Assembly (NCBI RefSeq): GCF_900100735.1
Contig: NZ_FNCJ01000015.1
Coordinates: forward strand, 1 to 64,000
Direction: 5' to 3'
Length of the DNA stretch: 64,000 bases
DNA from: Paraburkholderia phenazinium
Lineage (GTDB): Bacteria > Pseudomonadota > Gammaproteobacteria > Burkholderiales > Burkholderiaceae
Of this stretch, positions 1-8,653 are shown one piece after another. The notes beneath the pieces are model-generated. The model searched no databases and had not been told where the DNA came from. It worked only from the letters and a program-made list of their open reading frames with translations. A program made the translations under genes and the position numbers. Position 1 is the stretch's first letter. Each line of letters opens with the position of its first letter.

Positions 1-242
1 CCGGCATCTGAAAAAAAGTGACTATAGCGGATGGCGGGGGTTTTCGCTTTTTTGCTGTACTTATTTGGCGATTTTTGCGGAAATGTGGTGTTTGTTGCAC
101 TTCATATTTTGGGTTTGGGTTTTCTTTTTTTTGGCTCCGCCGGGGTTGGTTTTTATTTTTTGTTTATGGTTTGGTTTGGGGTTTTTGTTGGTTTTATTAT
201 GGTGTTGGCCTTTCCTTGCTTTCTTATCGGTCTATTAGCTTC

Positions 243-293
243 GCCCCTGTGCGGGGCGGCACTTACTTTCTTTGCCGCCGCAAAGAAAGTAAG
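243..293. repeat. Nested hairpins in left arm of the inverted repeat
   Basis: GCCCC (243-247) pairs with GGGGC (253-257). Directly after it CTTACTTTCTTTGC (262-275) pairs perfectly with GCAAAGAAAGTAAG (280-293) around a CGCC loop. The second half of the stem repeats in tandem (GCAAAGAAAGTAAGCAAAGAA). Confidence 0.85.
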
Positions 294-766
294 CAAAGAA
301 AGCGGGCTGAAAACCGCTAGCTTTTAGGTGTCCACCACTTGAATTAACCCGGAGTGGTCCGAAGACAAGATCCTCTCTCGCATTTTCCGCGTTAGTGACA
401 CAGCGCTCATTCATCCCGCCCGCACACTACGTGCGCGGCGGTTCGGTCACTCATGGGGATTGCCTGCCTCTCGTGAAAAATGGCCTCCGCAGTCCAAATG
501 CGCCTATGCCAACGTAAACCTGAGAGCCCCTTTGAAACTAGAGAAAAGCATTCCGGAGAGGCTTGAATTGACGGGAAATTGGTGGTCCCCAAGCGCTTGA
601 AGAAGGTGTTATGCCTATCGGCGGGGCGCGAAGCGCGACGCTGGAGCGGATGAATGCTTTGTCACTAACGCGGGAAATGCGAGAGACGGTCTTGTCTTCG
701 GACCACTTCGATTTAATGTTAGTGGTGGACACCTAAAAGCTAGCGGTTTGAAGCCCGCTTTCTTTG

Positions 767-817
767 CTTACTTTCTTTGCGGCGGCAAAGAAAGTAAGTG
801 CCGCCCCGCACAGGGGC
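767..817. repeat. Nested hairpins in right arm of the inverted repeat
   Basis: Mirror copy of the left-arm structure: CTTACTTTCTTTGC (767-780) pairs with GCAAAGAAAGTAAG (785-798) around GGCG, followed by GCCCC (803-807) pairing with GGGGC (813-817). Confidence 0.85.
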
Positions 818-1067
818 GAAGCTAATAGACCGATAAGAATGCAAGTAAAGGCCAACCCCATAAGAACACACCCAAAAATCGCCACAGGCAAACAAAAAAC
901 CCAACATTAATCAGACAAAAGAAAAAAGCAAAAACCTAGGGTTTCCCCGTGCTACGCAAAAAACCGCCGAAAGCCGTTAAACAGCATAGGCAAAGCATCC
1001 AGAGCCCGCCGCAGGCGAAAAAGCCCGTAAACCTTGACCGACCACCCCAACAGATGGAAACAGCACC

Positions 1068-2618
1068 ATGCAAACCATGACCTTGAACAAAAAACTCGGG
1101 TCGATGATCGTCGTGTTATGGATCGGCATGATCCTGATCGGCGGCTTCGGTGCGTGGCAGAACCGCGCGACCATGATCGCTGAGCGCCGCGATCAGCTCA
1201 CCGCCGTCGTCCAGCAGTCCATCAGTATCGTCAACCACTACTACACGCTGTCCCAGCAACACACCCTCACCGAACCCGACGCCCAGAAGCAGGCCCTCGC
1301 CGACCTCGCGTCCGTCCGCTACGGCACAGACGGCTACGTCTCGGTGAGCAATTCGCAGTCGATCATGCTGATGCACCCCATCAAGCCCGAACTCAACGGC
1401 AAGGACATGTCCGGGTTCACGGACCCCGCCGGCAATCATCTGTTCCTCGATCTCGTCAAGGCCGGCAACCAGGTCGGCGGCGGCTTCTACAACTACCTGT
1501 GGCCTAAACCCGGTCACGATCAGCCAGTCGCGAAAACCACCTACGCGCTGCGCTTCGCCCCCTGGGACTGGAACGTCACGAGCGGTATGTACATGGACGA
1601 CGTCCAGCACGCCTTCTACGCCAATCTGCTGGTCTGGCTCGCCATCACCGTCGTGCTCGGCGGCATCGCCAGCATCGTCATGATGCTCGTGCTGCGCAGC
1701 GTGCGCCGTACTCTCGGCGGGGACCTCGAAGTCGCCGTCGTCGCTGCGCAACGTATGGCCGGCGGCAATCTCGCCGTCCGCGTGCCGGTCAACGATCGCG
1801 ACGCCGGTAGCCTGCTGCATGCCCTGCATACGATGCAATCCGCTCTCGTCGAAACCGTGTCGCGCGTGCGCACCGGGACCGAGAACATCAACATCGGCGC
1901 TACCGAAATCGCCGCCGGCAACACCGATCTCTCACAACGCACCGAACAACAGGCCTCCGCCCTCGTCCAGACCGCGTCGAGCATGGATCAGATGACCGTC
2001 AACGTGAAGCAGAACGCCGACAGCGCCACCCAGGCCGCGCAACTCGCCGGCCAGGCCGCGGATGTCGCCACGCGCGGCAGCCGCGTCGTCGACGACGTGG
2101 TGCGCACCATGGGCGAAATCACCCATAGCTCGCGGCAGATCGGCGACATCATCGGCGTGATCGACGGCATCGCCTTCCAGACCAACATCCTCGCCCTCAA
2201 CGCGGCCGTCGAAGCCGCCCGCGCCGGAGAACAGGGCCGCGGCTTCGCCGTCGTCGCCGCGGAAGTGCGCAGCCTCGCCCAACGTTCGGCCACCGCCGCC
2301 AAGGAAATCAAGGCACTGATCGAAACCTCGACGCATACCGTCGAGGCCGGCGCGTCGTTAGTCGCCAACGCCGGTTCGACCATGGGCGAGATCGTCCAAT
2401 CGGTACGTCGCGTGAACGAAATTCTCGAGGAAATCAGCCACGCCTCGCGTGAGCAAAGCGCAGGCATCGAACAGGTCAATCGCGCCGTCGGGGAAATGGA
2501 TCAAGTCACGCAGCAGAATGCGGCGCTTGTCGAAGAGGCCGCCGCTGCCGCTCATTCGCTGAAGGATCAGGTCAGCGTGCTGCGCGAGGCCATCTCCAGT
2601 TTCGCGCTGCCGGCCTGA
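1068..2618 (+). CDS. Methyl-accepting chemotaxis protein with Cache sensor
   Basis: Inner-membrane chemoreceptor of 516 residues that passes a periplasmic ligand signal to CheA/CheW. A first membrane segment lies at about residues 11-30. A periplasmic single-Cache domain follows (about 35-185, with the typical GTDGYVSVSNSQSIMLMHP stretch), then a second membrane segment (about 185-208), a HAMP domain, and a long cytoplasmic helical bundle. The highly conserved hairpin tip is clear, containing GIAFQTNILALNAAVEAARA and then GRGFAVVAAEVRSLAQRSA. The C-terminus lacks a CheR-docking pentapeptide. The start at ATG 1068 could also be the ATG three codons later. It is monocistronic, with the inverted-repeat element upstream. 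The ligand cannot be told from sequence; Cache domains of this kind often bind small organic acids. Confidence 0.95.
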   Translation: MQTMTLNKKLGSMIVVLWIGMILIGGFGAWQNRATMIAERRDQLTAVVQQSISIVNHYYTLSQQHTLTEPDAQKQALADLASVRYGTDGYVSVSNSQSIMLMHPIKPELNGKDMSGFTDPAGNHLFLDLVKAGNQVGGGFYNYLWPKPGHDQPVAKTTYALRFAPWDWNVTSGMYMDDVQHAFYANLLVWLAITVVLGGIASIVMMLVLRSVRRTLGGDLEVAVVAAQRMAGGNLAVRVPVNDRDAGSLLHALHTMQSALVETVSRVRTGTENINIGATEIAAGNTDLSQRTEQQASALVQTASSMDQMTVNVKQNADSATQAAQLAGQAADVATRGSRVVDDVVRTMGEITHSSRQIGDIIGVIDGIAFQTNILALNAAVEAARAGEQGRGFAVVAAEVRSLAQRSATAAKEIKALIETSTHTVEAGASLVANAGSTMGEIVQSVRRVNEILEEISHASREQSAGIEQVNRAVGEMDQVTQQNAALVEEAAAAAHSLKDQVSVLREAISSFALPA

Positions 2619-2834
2619 GCAGCCGTATCGACGACACGTCTGAGCACGCGAGCCGATGCCCCGCGCACAACGCCGGCAGCGGCAAGCAACTTAAGCAGAA
2701 TTTGGCATCCCCGAATTCTCCTTAACGAATTTTCATCCTGCCTCCGCGCTTCGCATAATGGCCCCTTTTCACGCGCCAGCCGCCGGCTCTACCCAAGAGC
2801 CTAAGCGGCCGGCGCGACGACGAAGGTTTTCGCC

Positions 2835-3458
2835 ATGTTGCTCCACACCCTCTATCTGATCGCGATCGTCGCTGAAGCCATGTCCGGCGCACTGATGGGC
2901 ATGCGCCGCGGCATGGACCGCTTCGGCCTGTGTCTCGTCGGCACCGTCACCGCACTGGGCGGCGGCACGGTGCGCGACGTCTTGCTCGGCCACTATCCGC
3001 TTGCGTGGATCTCGCATCCAGATTACGTTCTTATTACAATCACGGCTGCAGCCGCTGCCGCGGCCGGTGCGAAGTGGCTGCGCAACCTGCAAGGGCTGTT
3101 CGTGAGCGTCGATGCGATCGGCCTGATTGCGTTCACCATCATCGGCTGCGATATCGCCGCCACGGTAGGCGTGAGCCCCTTGATCGTCGCGCTGGCGGGC
3201 GCGATCACCGGTGTATGCGGCGGCATGTTGCGCGATCTGCTGTGCAACGAGATGCCCTTGGTGCTGCGCCAGGATCTCTACGCCAGCATCGCGTTAGCGG
3301 CCGCGGCGCTCTATCTGGGCCTGCAGTACCTCGGCGTTGCGCAGGGGCCGGCGTCGCTGGTGGTGCTGGTCAGCGGCTTCACCGTGCGCATGCTGGCCGT
3401 GCGTTTTCACTGGCAGCTCAAGGTCTTCACCGCCGCCGATACGGGCGGCGCACACTAA
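2835..3458 (+). CDS. TRIC/UPF0126-type channel family membrane protein
   Basis: Integral membrane protein of 207 residues with two homologous halves of three helices each. The family signature occurs twice: GGGTVRD near residue 37-43 and GGMLRD near 130-135. Bacterial members include cation-channel TRIC homologues, and some have been called glycine transporters, so substrate is left open. GAAGG lies 9 bases before the ATG. The 216-bp region upstream holds no gene. Confidence 0.9.
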   Translation: MLLHTLYLIAIVAEAMSGALMGMRRGMDRFGLCLVGTVTALGGGTVRDVLLGHYPLAWISHPDYVLITITAAAAAAAGAKWLRNLQGLFVSVDAIGLIAFTIIGCDIAATVGVSPLIVALAGAITGVCGGMLRDLLCNEMPLVLRQDLYASIALAAAALYLGLQYLGVAQGPASLVVLVSGFTVRMLAVRFHWQLKVFTAADTGGAH

Positions 3459-3582
3459 CCCGGCGCGCGCCCAGCGCGTGCGCCGCAGCACAAGGAGCAC
3501 GCTCGAGCAGCGCCGATCGAATGGCCAGCCCCGCCTCATCGCCGGTCGCCGCCGGTCATATCCGCTGCTCGTATCCGCATTC

Positions 3583-5349
3583 ATGATCCAGAAGAAAAAA
3601 TCGCAGCCGCACGACCCGTACGCGCCGGTCGCCAAAAATCCTGTGCTCGCATCGACTCTGCCGATGTGGCGCTCAAAATTCGTCATCCTGCTGGTGTTCG
3701 CGGCCTTCGCGTCGCTGGCAGCGCGCGCCTTCTGGATCCAGGTGGTCAATCAGGATTTTTATGTCGGGCAGGGACAGAAGCGCTATCAACGCACCATCGA
3801 ACTCGACGCGACGCGCGGCCGGATTGTCGACCGCAACGGTTCGATGCTGGCGGTCAGCCTCGCGACGTATGAGATCTGGGCCACGCCCAAGCTGCTCGAG
3901 GAAGTGAGTGTCGCGCCGCTCGCCACCCTGCTCGAAGTGCCGCTCGCGGAGTTGCGGCGGCGTCTGGCCGGCGACAAGGCGTTCGTGCTGCTCAAACGCC
4001 AGGTGGACGCGGACACGGCGAGCCGGATCGACAAGCTGGGCCTCGCCGGTATCACGCAGATCGTCGATTCGAAGCGCTTCTATCCGGAAGGCGAATCGGC
4101 TGCGCACGTGGTCGGCTTCACGGATATCGAGGATCAAGGCCAGGAAGGCGTCGAACTCGCCGCCAACCAGCAGTTGAACGGCGAGGCCGGCCAGCGCGAG
4201 GTGATCCGCGACCGGCTCGGCCGGGCTGTGTCGGACACGCGTCCGCTCGTGCCGGCGCATAACGGCGCGACGATCCGCCTGACCATCGACCGGCGCATCC
4301 AGCAACTGGCCTACGCGCAACTGAAGGCAGCGATTGCGAAGCACAGCGCAGAGGCCGGCAGCGTAGTGGTGCTGGACGCGCGCAACGGCGAGATCCTCGC
4401 GCTGGCGAACTACCCGAGCTTCGATCCGAACGACCGCACCCGGCTGAGCGGCAAGCAACTGCGCAATCGCGCGGTGGTCGATACTTTCGAGCCTGGATCG
4501 ACCATCAAACCGGTGGTGGTGGCGTTGTCGATCGACCAGGGCAAGGTCAGGCCGCAAACCCTGATCGATACCGCGCCCGGCTGGTACAAGATTGGACCGG
4601 CGGTGATTCACGACACCTCGAATCATGGCGTGATGACCGTCGCGGAAGCGCTGCAGAAGTCGAGCAATATCGCGCTGGCCAAGCTCGCGCTCAACCTCCC
4701 CGCCGAGACGATCTGGAACAAGTACCAGGAATACGGGTTGGGCCGCCGGCCCGAGCTGACCTTCCCCGGCGCCGCGGCAGGCAAGGTTCGGCCGTTCAAG
4801 CGCTGGCGACCCATCGAGCAGGCGACGATGGCTTACGGCTACGGCTTGTCGACTTCGCTGCTGCAGCTCGCGCAGGTGTACACCGCCTATGCCAACGACG
4901 GCACGCTGCATCCGGCGCGCTTGTTGCTGACGGACCCGCTCGATCGCGAGGCGGGTGGCGAGGCCGGTGAAGTCGACGGCATCACCGGCCCGCTGGCGGC
5001 CGGCGCTGAACACGCGGTGACGACGCCTGCCACCGCGCGGGCCATCCGCGAGATGCTCGAAATGGCGACTGGACCGGGCGGCACGGGACGCGCCGCTGCG
5101 GTTGAAGGCTACCGGGTAGGCGGCAAGACCGGGACCGCGCGCAAACAGATCGGCGCCACCTATGCGAAGAACCGCTACCGCGCGCTGTTCGTCGGCATGG
5201 CGCCGATGAGCAATCCGCGCCTGATCGTCGCCGTGATGATCGACGATCCGGTTGGGCGAGCGTTCTACGGCGGCCAGGTCGCCGGCCCGGTGTTCGGCGC
5301 GGTGACGGGTGGCGCGCTGCAGTTGCTGGGGGTTCCGCCGGACGCCTGA
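3583..5349 (+). CDS. Penicillin-binding protein 2/FtsI-like peptidoglycan transpeptidase
   Basis: 588 residues with a short cytoplasmic tail, one membrane anchor (about 31-50), a PBP dimer domain, then a transpeptidase domain. All active-site motifs are present: STIK with nucleophile Ser306 (FEPGSTIKP), SSN at 360-362 and KTGT at 515-518. This class cross-links septal peptidoglycan in the periplasm. No dcw division genes lie nearby, so this is probably a second FtsI-type paralogue rather than the main ftsI. The start chosen, ATG 3583 (MIQKKK), has no clear ribosome binding site. The frame stays open upstream into the preceding gene, but that part reads as out-of-frame sequence. Confidence 0.88.
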   Translation: MIQKKKSQPHDPYAPVAKNPVLASTLPMWRSKFVILLVFAAFASLAARAFWIQVVNQDFYVGQGQKRYQRTIELDATRGRIVDRNGSMLAVSLATYEIWATPKLLEEVSVAPLATLLEVPLAELRRRLAGDKAFVLLKRQVDADTASRIDKLGLAGITQIVDSKRFYPEGESAAHVVGFTDIEDQGQEGVELAANQQLNGEAGQREVIRDRLGRAVSDTRPLVPAHNGATIRLTIDRRIQQLAYAQLKAAIAKHSAEAGSVVVLDARNGEILALANYPSFDPNDRTRLSGKQLRNRAVVDTFEPGSTIKPVVVALSIDQGKVRPQTLIDTAPGWYKIGPAVIHDTSNHGVMTVAEALQKSSNIALAKLALNLPAETIWNKYQEYGLGRRPELTFPGAAAGKVRPFKRWRPIEQATMAYGYGLSTSLLQLAQVYTAYANDGTLHPARLLLTDPLDREAGGEAGEVDGITGPLAAGAEHAVTTPATARAIREMLEMATGPGGTGRAAAVEGYRVGGKTGTARKQIGATYAKNRYRALFVGMAPMSNPRLIVAVMIDDPVGRAFYGGQVAGPVFGAVTGGALQLLGVPPDA

Positions 5350-5398
5350 CGCCTGACGCCGCGAGGAATTCCCCTTTCTCGCTGCTCAAAAAATAGGC

Positions 5399-5451
5399 TT
5401 GACATGGGAATGCGCACGACTGTATTGTGAATCGATACGCACGAGTGTATT
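5399..5451 (+). promoter_or_regulatory. Promoter with duplicated operator for the tetR-dehalogenase operon
   Basis: TTGACA (5399-5404), 18 bases, then TATTGT (5423-5428) forms a good sigma-70 promoter. Two related partly palindromic sites lie 25 bases apart: ATGCGCACGACTGTAT (5410-5425), overlapping the -10, and ATACGCACGAGTGTAT (5435-5450), just before the ATG. The shared core is CGCACGA-S-TGTATT. This layout fits autorepression by the TetR protein encoded immediately downstream (inference). Confidence 0.7.
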
Positions 5452-5456
5452 TACCC

Positions 5457-6047
5457 ATGAGCAAACCCTCCTTTCGCGAAGACATTCTTAATGCCGGCCT
5501 GGAGGTGATGCTTCGGGCGGGATACGAGGGTGCGAGTGTGCGGGACATCTGCGCAGCGGCAGGTGCTCCGCACGGTTCCTTCACCAATCACTTCCGTTCC
5601 AAGGAGGCGTTTGCGAACGAAGTGCTCGACCGCTACTTCGCTCATACCAAGGAACTGGTCAAAGAGGCCTTGGACGACAAGTCTCTTTCCCCTCGGCTGC
5701 GTCTCAAACGGTATCTGGACATCATCAGCGGCGTGCTGGCAGACGACCGGTGGAACCGCGGATGTTTGATCGGCGATTTCAGTCTAGAGACCGCCACTCA
5801 GAGCGAACTGCTGCGCGAAAGACTGGAGGCCATATTCCAGGAATGGCGCGATCCGTTTGCTTCGTGCATCGCCGAGGCTCAAACCGCAGGTGAAATCGAT
5901 TCGGCATTCGATCCGCTCGATCTCGCCGAATTCCTCCTGTCTTCATGGGAAGGCGCCATTCTCCGGATGAAGGTCGAACGTGGGCCCGCCGCGCTCGACC
6001 GCTTCAAGAACATCGTTTTCCAAACAGTATTCAAGGAGCTGAGATGA
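5457..6047 (+). CDS. TetR/AcrR-family transcriptional regulator
   Basis: 196-residue repressor with a TetR helix-turn-helix at about 10-55, containing ASVRDICAAAGAPHGSFTNH and FRSKEAF, and a helical ligand-binding C-terminal domain resembling the TetR_C type seen in small-molecule-responsive repressors. I chose ATG 5457 (MSKPSF): the upstream alternative (5427) would lie inside the -10 element and the first operator. The stop codon overlaps the start of the dehalogenase gene by ATGA, so the two are translationally coupled. It probably represses its own operon until a substrate is present. Confidence 0.92.
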   Translation: MSKPSFREDILNAGLEVMLRAGYEGASVRDICAAAGAPHGSFTNHFRSKEAFANEVLDRYFAHTKELVKEALDDKSLSPRLRLKRYLDIISGVLADDRWNRGCLIGDFSLETATQSELLRERLEAIFQEWRDPFASCIAEAQTAGEIDSAFDPLDLAEFLLSSWEGAILRMKVERGPAALDRFKNIVFQTVFKELR

Positions 6048-6943
6048 TCATGCTTTTTGATGTTGAATTGGCGAAGGTGAACGTTCTGGGTTCCACCATG
6101 GCCTATCGCGAAGCCGGAGATCCTGAAGCACCAGTCGCGCTCTTTCTGCACGGGAACCCAACCTCGTCCTACATATGGCGAAATATCATCCCGCTGGTTG
6201 CGCCCGTGGCGCATTGCATCGCGCCGGATCTGATTGGATTCGGGCAGTCGGGCAAGCCGGATATTGAGTATCGGTTTGCTGATCATGTCCGGTATCTGGA
6301 CGAGTTTCTCGTCAATGCTGGAATCTCGTCAGCGTTCGTCATAGCGCAGGACTGGGGAACTGCTTTGGCATTTCACCTGGCAGCTCGCAGGCCAGAGTTT
6401 ATGCGTGGGCTTGCTTTTATGGAGTTCATCCGGCCGATGTCTACGTGGGACGATTTTCACGCGGATGCGCGCGAGACTTTCCAGAAGTTCAGGACGCCTG
6501 GGGTGGGTGAAGAGATGATTCTGGAAGGCAATGCGTTCGTGGAGCGGGTTCTTCCTGGGGCAACGGTGCGCAAACTCACGGATGAGGAGATGGCTGTCTA
6601 TAGAGCGCCGTTTCCTACTCCCGAATCGCGGCGGCCCACCTGGCGTTTTCCCAATGAACTGCCTATCGCGGGGGAGCCGGCTGATGTGTATTCAATGTTG
6701 GAGGAGGCGCACCGCGCCTTAGCGGAGTCGTCTTATCCGAAGCTGCTTTTTACGGCTAATCCGGGGGCTTTGGTGTCGCCCTCAGTTGCTAACAGTTTTG
6801 TGAATAAACTTAAGGAGTGCAGAGTTGTTGAACTTGGGGCTGGAATTCATTACTTGCAGGAGGATCATGCTGAGGTCATCGGCGCCACGGTTAATGAATG
6901 GCTAGCTGGACTGTGTGCTATCAGGGGTTCCCGGACGACATGA
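6044..6943 (+). CDS. dhaA: Haloalkane dehalogenase, HLD-II (DhaA/LinB-like)
   Basis: 299-residue alpha/beta hydrolase that cleaves carbon-halogen bonds hydrolytically. The full catalytic set of the HLD-II subfamily is visible: nucleophile Asp103 followed by halide-binding Trp104 (AQDWG), halide-binding Asn38 in HGNPTSSYIWRN, catalytic acid Glu127 in MEFIRP, and base His269 in HYLQED. Length matches DhaA (about 293). The start ATG 6044 overlaps the tetR stop and has AAGGAG 5 bases upstream. The last 250 bases are lower in G+C and have looser codon use than neighbours, which may point to acquisition. The natural substrate cannot be read from the sequence. Confidence 0.93.
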   Translation: MIMLFDVELAKVNVLGSTMAYREAGDPEAPVALFLHGNPTSSYIWRNIIPLVAPVAHCIAPDLIGFGQSGKPDIEYRFADHVRYLDEFLVNAGISSAFVIAQDWGTALAFHLAARRPEFMRGLAFMEFIRPMSTWDDFHADARETFQKFRTPGVGEEMILEGNAFVERVLPGATVRKLTDEEMAVYRAPFPTPESRRPTWRFPNELPIAGEPADVYSMLEEAHRALAESSYPKLLFTANPGALVSPSVANSFVNKLKECRVVELGAGIHYLQEDHAEVIGATVNEWLAGLCAIRGSRTT

Positions 6944-6978
6944 CCGCAGCACCAGCGCCCCGCATAGTGCTATCATTG

Positions 6979-6993
6979 ATATGATTATCATAT
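6979..6993. promoter_or_regulatory. Perfect palindrome upstream of hxlR
   Basis: ATATGAT-T-ATCATAT is a perfect 15-bp palindrome 33 bases before the HxlR start codon. Its core TATGA-N3-TCATA recurs at 9400-9412, inside the promoter of the isochorismatase-araC operon. It is a likely HxlR operator. Confidence 0.65.
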
Positions 6994-7026
6994 TTAGCAA
7001 GCGTTGCGATTTCGCGGGAGGTTCGA

Positions 7027-7515
7027 ATGGCTGTATTGCCTGAAGTGAGCGACACGCTGTGCCCGGTCGCACGGTCTCAGGCTGTCATCGGCGATCGCTG
7101 GGCTGTCCTGATCGTGCGAGAGCTGTTCATGGGCAATCGACGCTTTGACAGCCTGCTGGCGCAGTCGCAGGCAACCCCGCAGATGCTGTCCGCTCGCCTC
7201 AAAGGGCTCGAAGCGGACGGCATGATTCAGCGCAAGCGCTACATGGATAAGCCGCCCCGCTACGAATACGAGCTCACGGAGATGGGCCGGGCGTTCTACC
7301 CTGTCATCCTGGCGCTGCGCGAATGGGGCGAGACGTGGTGCAAGTCACCGGGCGAGGATATTGCGGTACGCTATACCCATCTCACCTGTGGCCACGATGC
7401 CGGCATCGGCACCGTCTGCCAGGCTTGTGGTGAAGCATTGAGACGCGAAGATCTGAAGGCCGAATTGAGCCCCTCGTACGCGCAGGAGCGCGCTGCACGA
7501 CAGGATGCAACGTAA
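7027..7515 (+). CDS. HxlR-family winged-helix regulator
   Basis: 162 residues. The HxlR DNA-binding domain covers about 10-110, with the family hallmarks CPVARS near the N-terminus, GDRWAVLIVREL, FDSLLA and a winged segment ending YELTEMGR. A conserved Cys follows DTL at residue 12, the position that senses oxidants or electrophiles in several HxlR proteins. The C-terminal tail holds four more cysteines (CGHD...CQACG), which could bind metal. GGGAGG lies upstream of the ATG. A 15-bp palindrome precedes the gene and its core recurs in the next promoter on the minus strand, so this protein may control that operon as well as itself. Confidence 0.9.
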   Translation: MAVLPEVSDTLCPVARSQAVIGDRWAVLIVRELFMGNRRFDSLLAQSQATPQMLSARLKGLEADGMIQRKRYMDKPPRYEYELTEMGRAFYPVILALREWGETWCKSPGEDIAVRYTHLTCGHDAGIGTVCQACGEALRREDLKAELSPSYAQERAARQDAT

Positions 7516-7618
7516 GCGCTGAAGTCTGCCTGACGCAGGTCTGACGCTTGCGCTCCACCAACCTTCGGCACGTGAGAGCTTCACCCCGGACCGGGGCGCA
7601 CGACTGGTAGCCCCGTGT

Positions 7619-8644
7619 TCACTCGCCCGCACGATCGCGCTCCCCAGCTCCGTCTGCTCCGTCGTCCGATAAATGCGGAACACCGCCTTTAAGCGGGTGC
7701 TGCCGCCACTCGCCCGGCGTCATGCCCATCCGCTGAGCAAACACGCGCCGAAACGCCGACACCGACTGATACCCGACCAGATCGGCAACCGCCTCGGTGG
7801 ACAAGGTGGATTTTCGCAGCGCGTTCGCTGCGGTGCTCATTCGGGTATCGGTCAGCAGATCCATCGCGGAGCAGCCGAGACTGGCCTGGAATTGCCGCAT
7901 GAACGTGGCGCGCGACATGCTGCATAGTCCGGCCAGTTCCGGCAGCGTCCACGCTCGAGCTGGGTCGTTGAATATTGCAGCGGCCGCAGGCGCAAGCCGT
8001 GGGTGGGCGGCGAGCGCCAGCACCCCGGTACGCGCCTGACCGGCCTCACCGGCCGCCCGCAGCGTCAACGCAAACAGCGCAGACGAAAGCGCGTTCAGGA
8101 CCGCGCCGCTGCCCACCTGGTTGTCCATCGTTTCGGCCCGCATCAGCCCGACGAGCCGGCTCAGGCGTTCGGCCTGCGGCAGGCTCTGTGCAGCGATGCC
8201 GATGTCTTCGGTGCGCACCACGAGTTCCGACGGCAGATAGCTGCGGACTAAACGATCATGAGGTGGCGCGACGACAAATCGCCCGCACAGCATATCCAGC
8301 GCCTCGCCAGCGGCGCCATTTTCGCTAACAAGGAGACTGCCCGAAGCGCGTTCCCTGGCCGGAACCGGTGTCGCGCGGCTGCCGTCGTGCAACACGTGCG
8401 CCGAACCGTGCGGCAGTAACGCGATGTCGCCCGCCCGTAATTCATAGGTTGCCCCATTGTCCGAATTCTCGAGTACGGCCCTGCCTGTCAATATGACGTG
8501 GTACGGGATTTCTTGAGCGCCCGCCTGGGTGTATTCCTTTAGCCACGGTGCCCCCAACGCGCACCGAGCTTCCACCTTCCCGGTGACGGTCACGAGTTCC
8601 ATGAAACGGCTGAGCCAGTCGGTCTGGCATTGCATATCGGACAC
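7619..8644 (-). CDS. AraC-family regulator with cupin sensor domain
   Basis: 341 residues. The N-terminal cupin-like domain (about 10-200; YHVILTGRAVLE and LRAGDIALLPHG are typical of the AraC-binding cupin_6 group) is followed by a double helix-turn-helix (about 230-325, ending VFAQRMGMTPGEWR). It is the second gene of a minus-strand pair, 9 bases after the isochorismatase-family gene. The start is GTG 8644; an in-frame ATG at 8635 is also possible. Such proteins usually regulate a neighbouring catabolic or stress gene, here probably the hydrolase it is co-transcribed with. Confidence 0.9.
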   Translation of the reverse strand: MSDMQCQTDWLSRFMELVTVTGKVEARCALGAPWLKEYTQAGAQEIPYHVILTGRAVLENSDNGATYELRAGDIALLPHGSAHVLHDGSRATPVPARERASGSLLVSENGAAGEALDMLCGRFVVAPPHDRLVRSYLPSELVVRTEDIGIAAQSLPQAERLSRLVGLMRAETMDNQVGSGAVLNALSSALFALTLRAAGEAGQARTGVLALAAHPRLAPAAAAIFNDPARAWTLPELAGLCSMSRATFMRQFQASLGCSAMDLLTDTRMSTAANALRKSTLSTEAVADLVGYQSVSAFRRVFAQRMGMTPGEWRQHPLKGGVPHLSDDGADGAGERDRAGE

Positions 8645-8653
8645 GCTCGTGGC

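Larger units (their letters stand above)
190..870. repeat. Large imperfect inverted repeat with about 220 bp spacer
   Basis: Two arms of about 210-230 bp (roughly 190-420 and 640-870) are reverse complements of each other with scattered mismatches, centred near 530. Matching blocks include the stretch around the motif TAGCTTTTAGGTGTCCACC (left arm) and its complement at about 724-742. Each arm contains a 14-bp perfect stem and a GCCCC/GGGGC hairpin. No credible gene lies inside; apparent short reading frames are translations of the repeat. Similarity fades outside the arms, where the left flank is G+T rich and the right flank A+C rich. I recognise the internal hairpin as a common Burkholderia-type intergenic repeat, from memory only. 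Confidence 0.85.

Noticed and set aside
18..327. Plus-strand hydrophobic frames of about 100 codons at the left edge
   Set aside because: Produced by the T-rich flank of the repeat; composition explains the hydrophobicity.
407..732. Two minus-strand open frames (61 and 64 codons) inside the inverted repeat
   Set aside because: They are translations of repeat arms, with no ribosome binding site and no codon bias.
1116..1838. Long minus-strand frame opposite the chemoreceptor gene
   Set aside because: It is a shadow of the MCP gene, whose domains are unmistakable on the plus strand.
2722..2759. Possible promoter TTAACG/CATAAT before the TRIC-like gene
   Set aside because: Spacing of 26 bases is too long and the alternative -35 matches only half the consensus.
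3673..5013. 446-codon minus-strand frame opposite the FtsI-like gene
   Set aside because: High G+C antisense frame; the plus strand holds all transpeptidase motifs.
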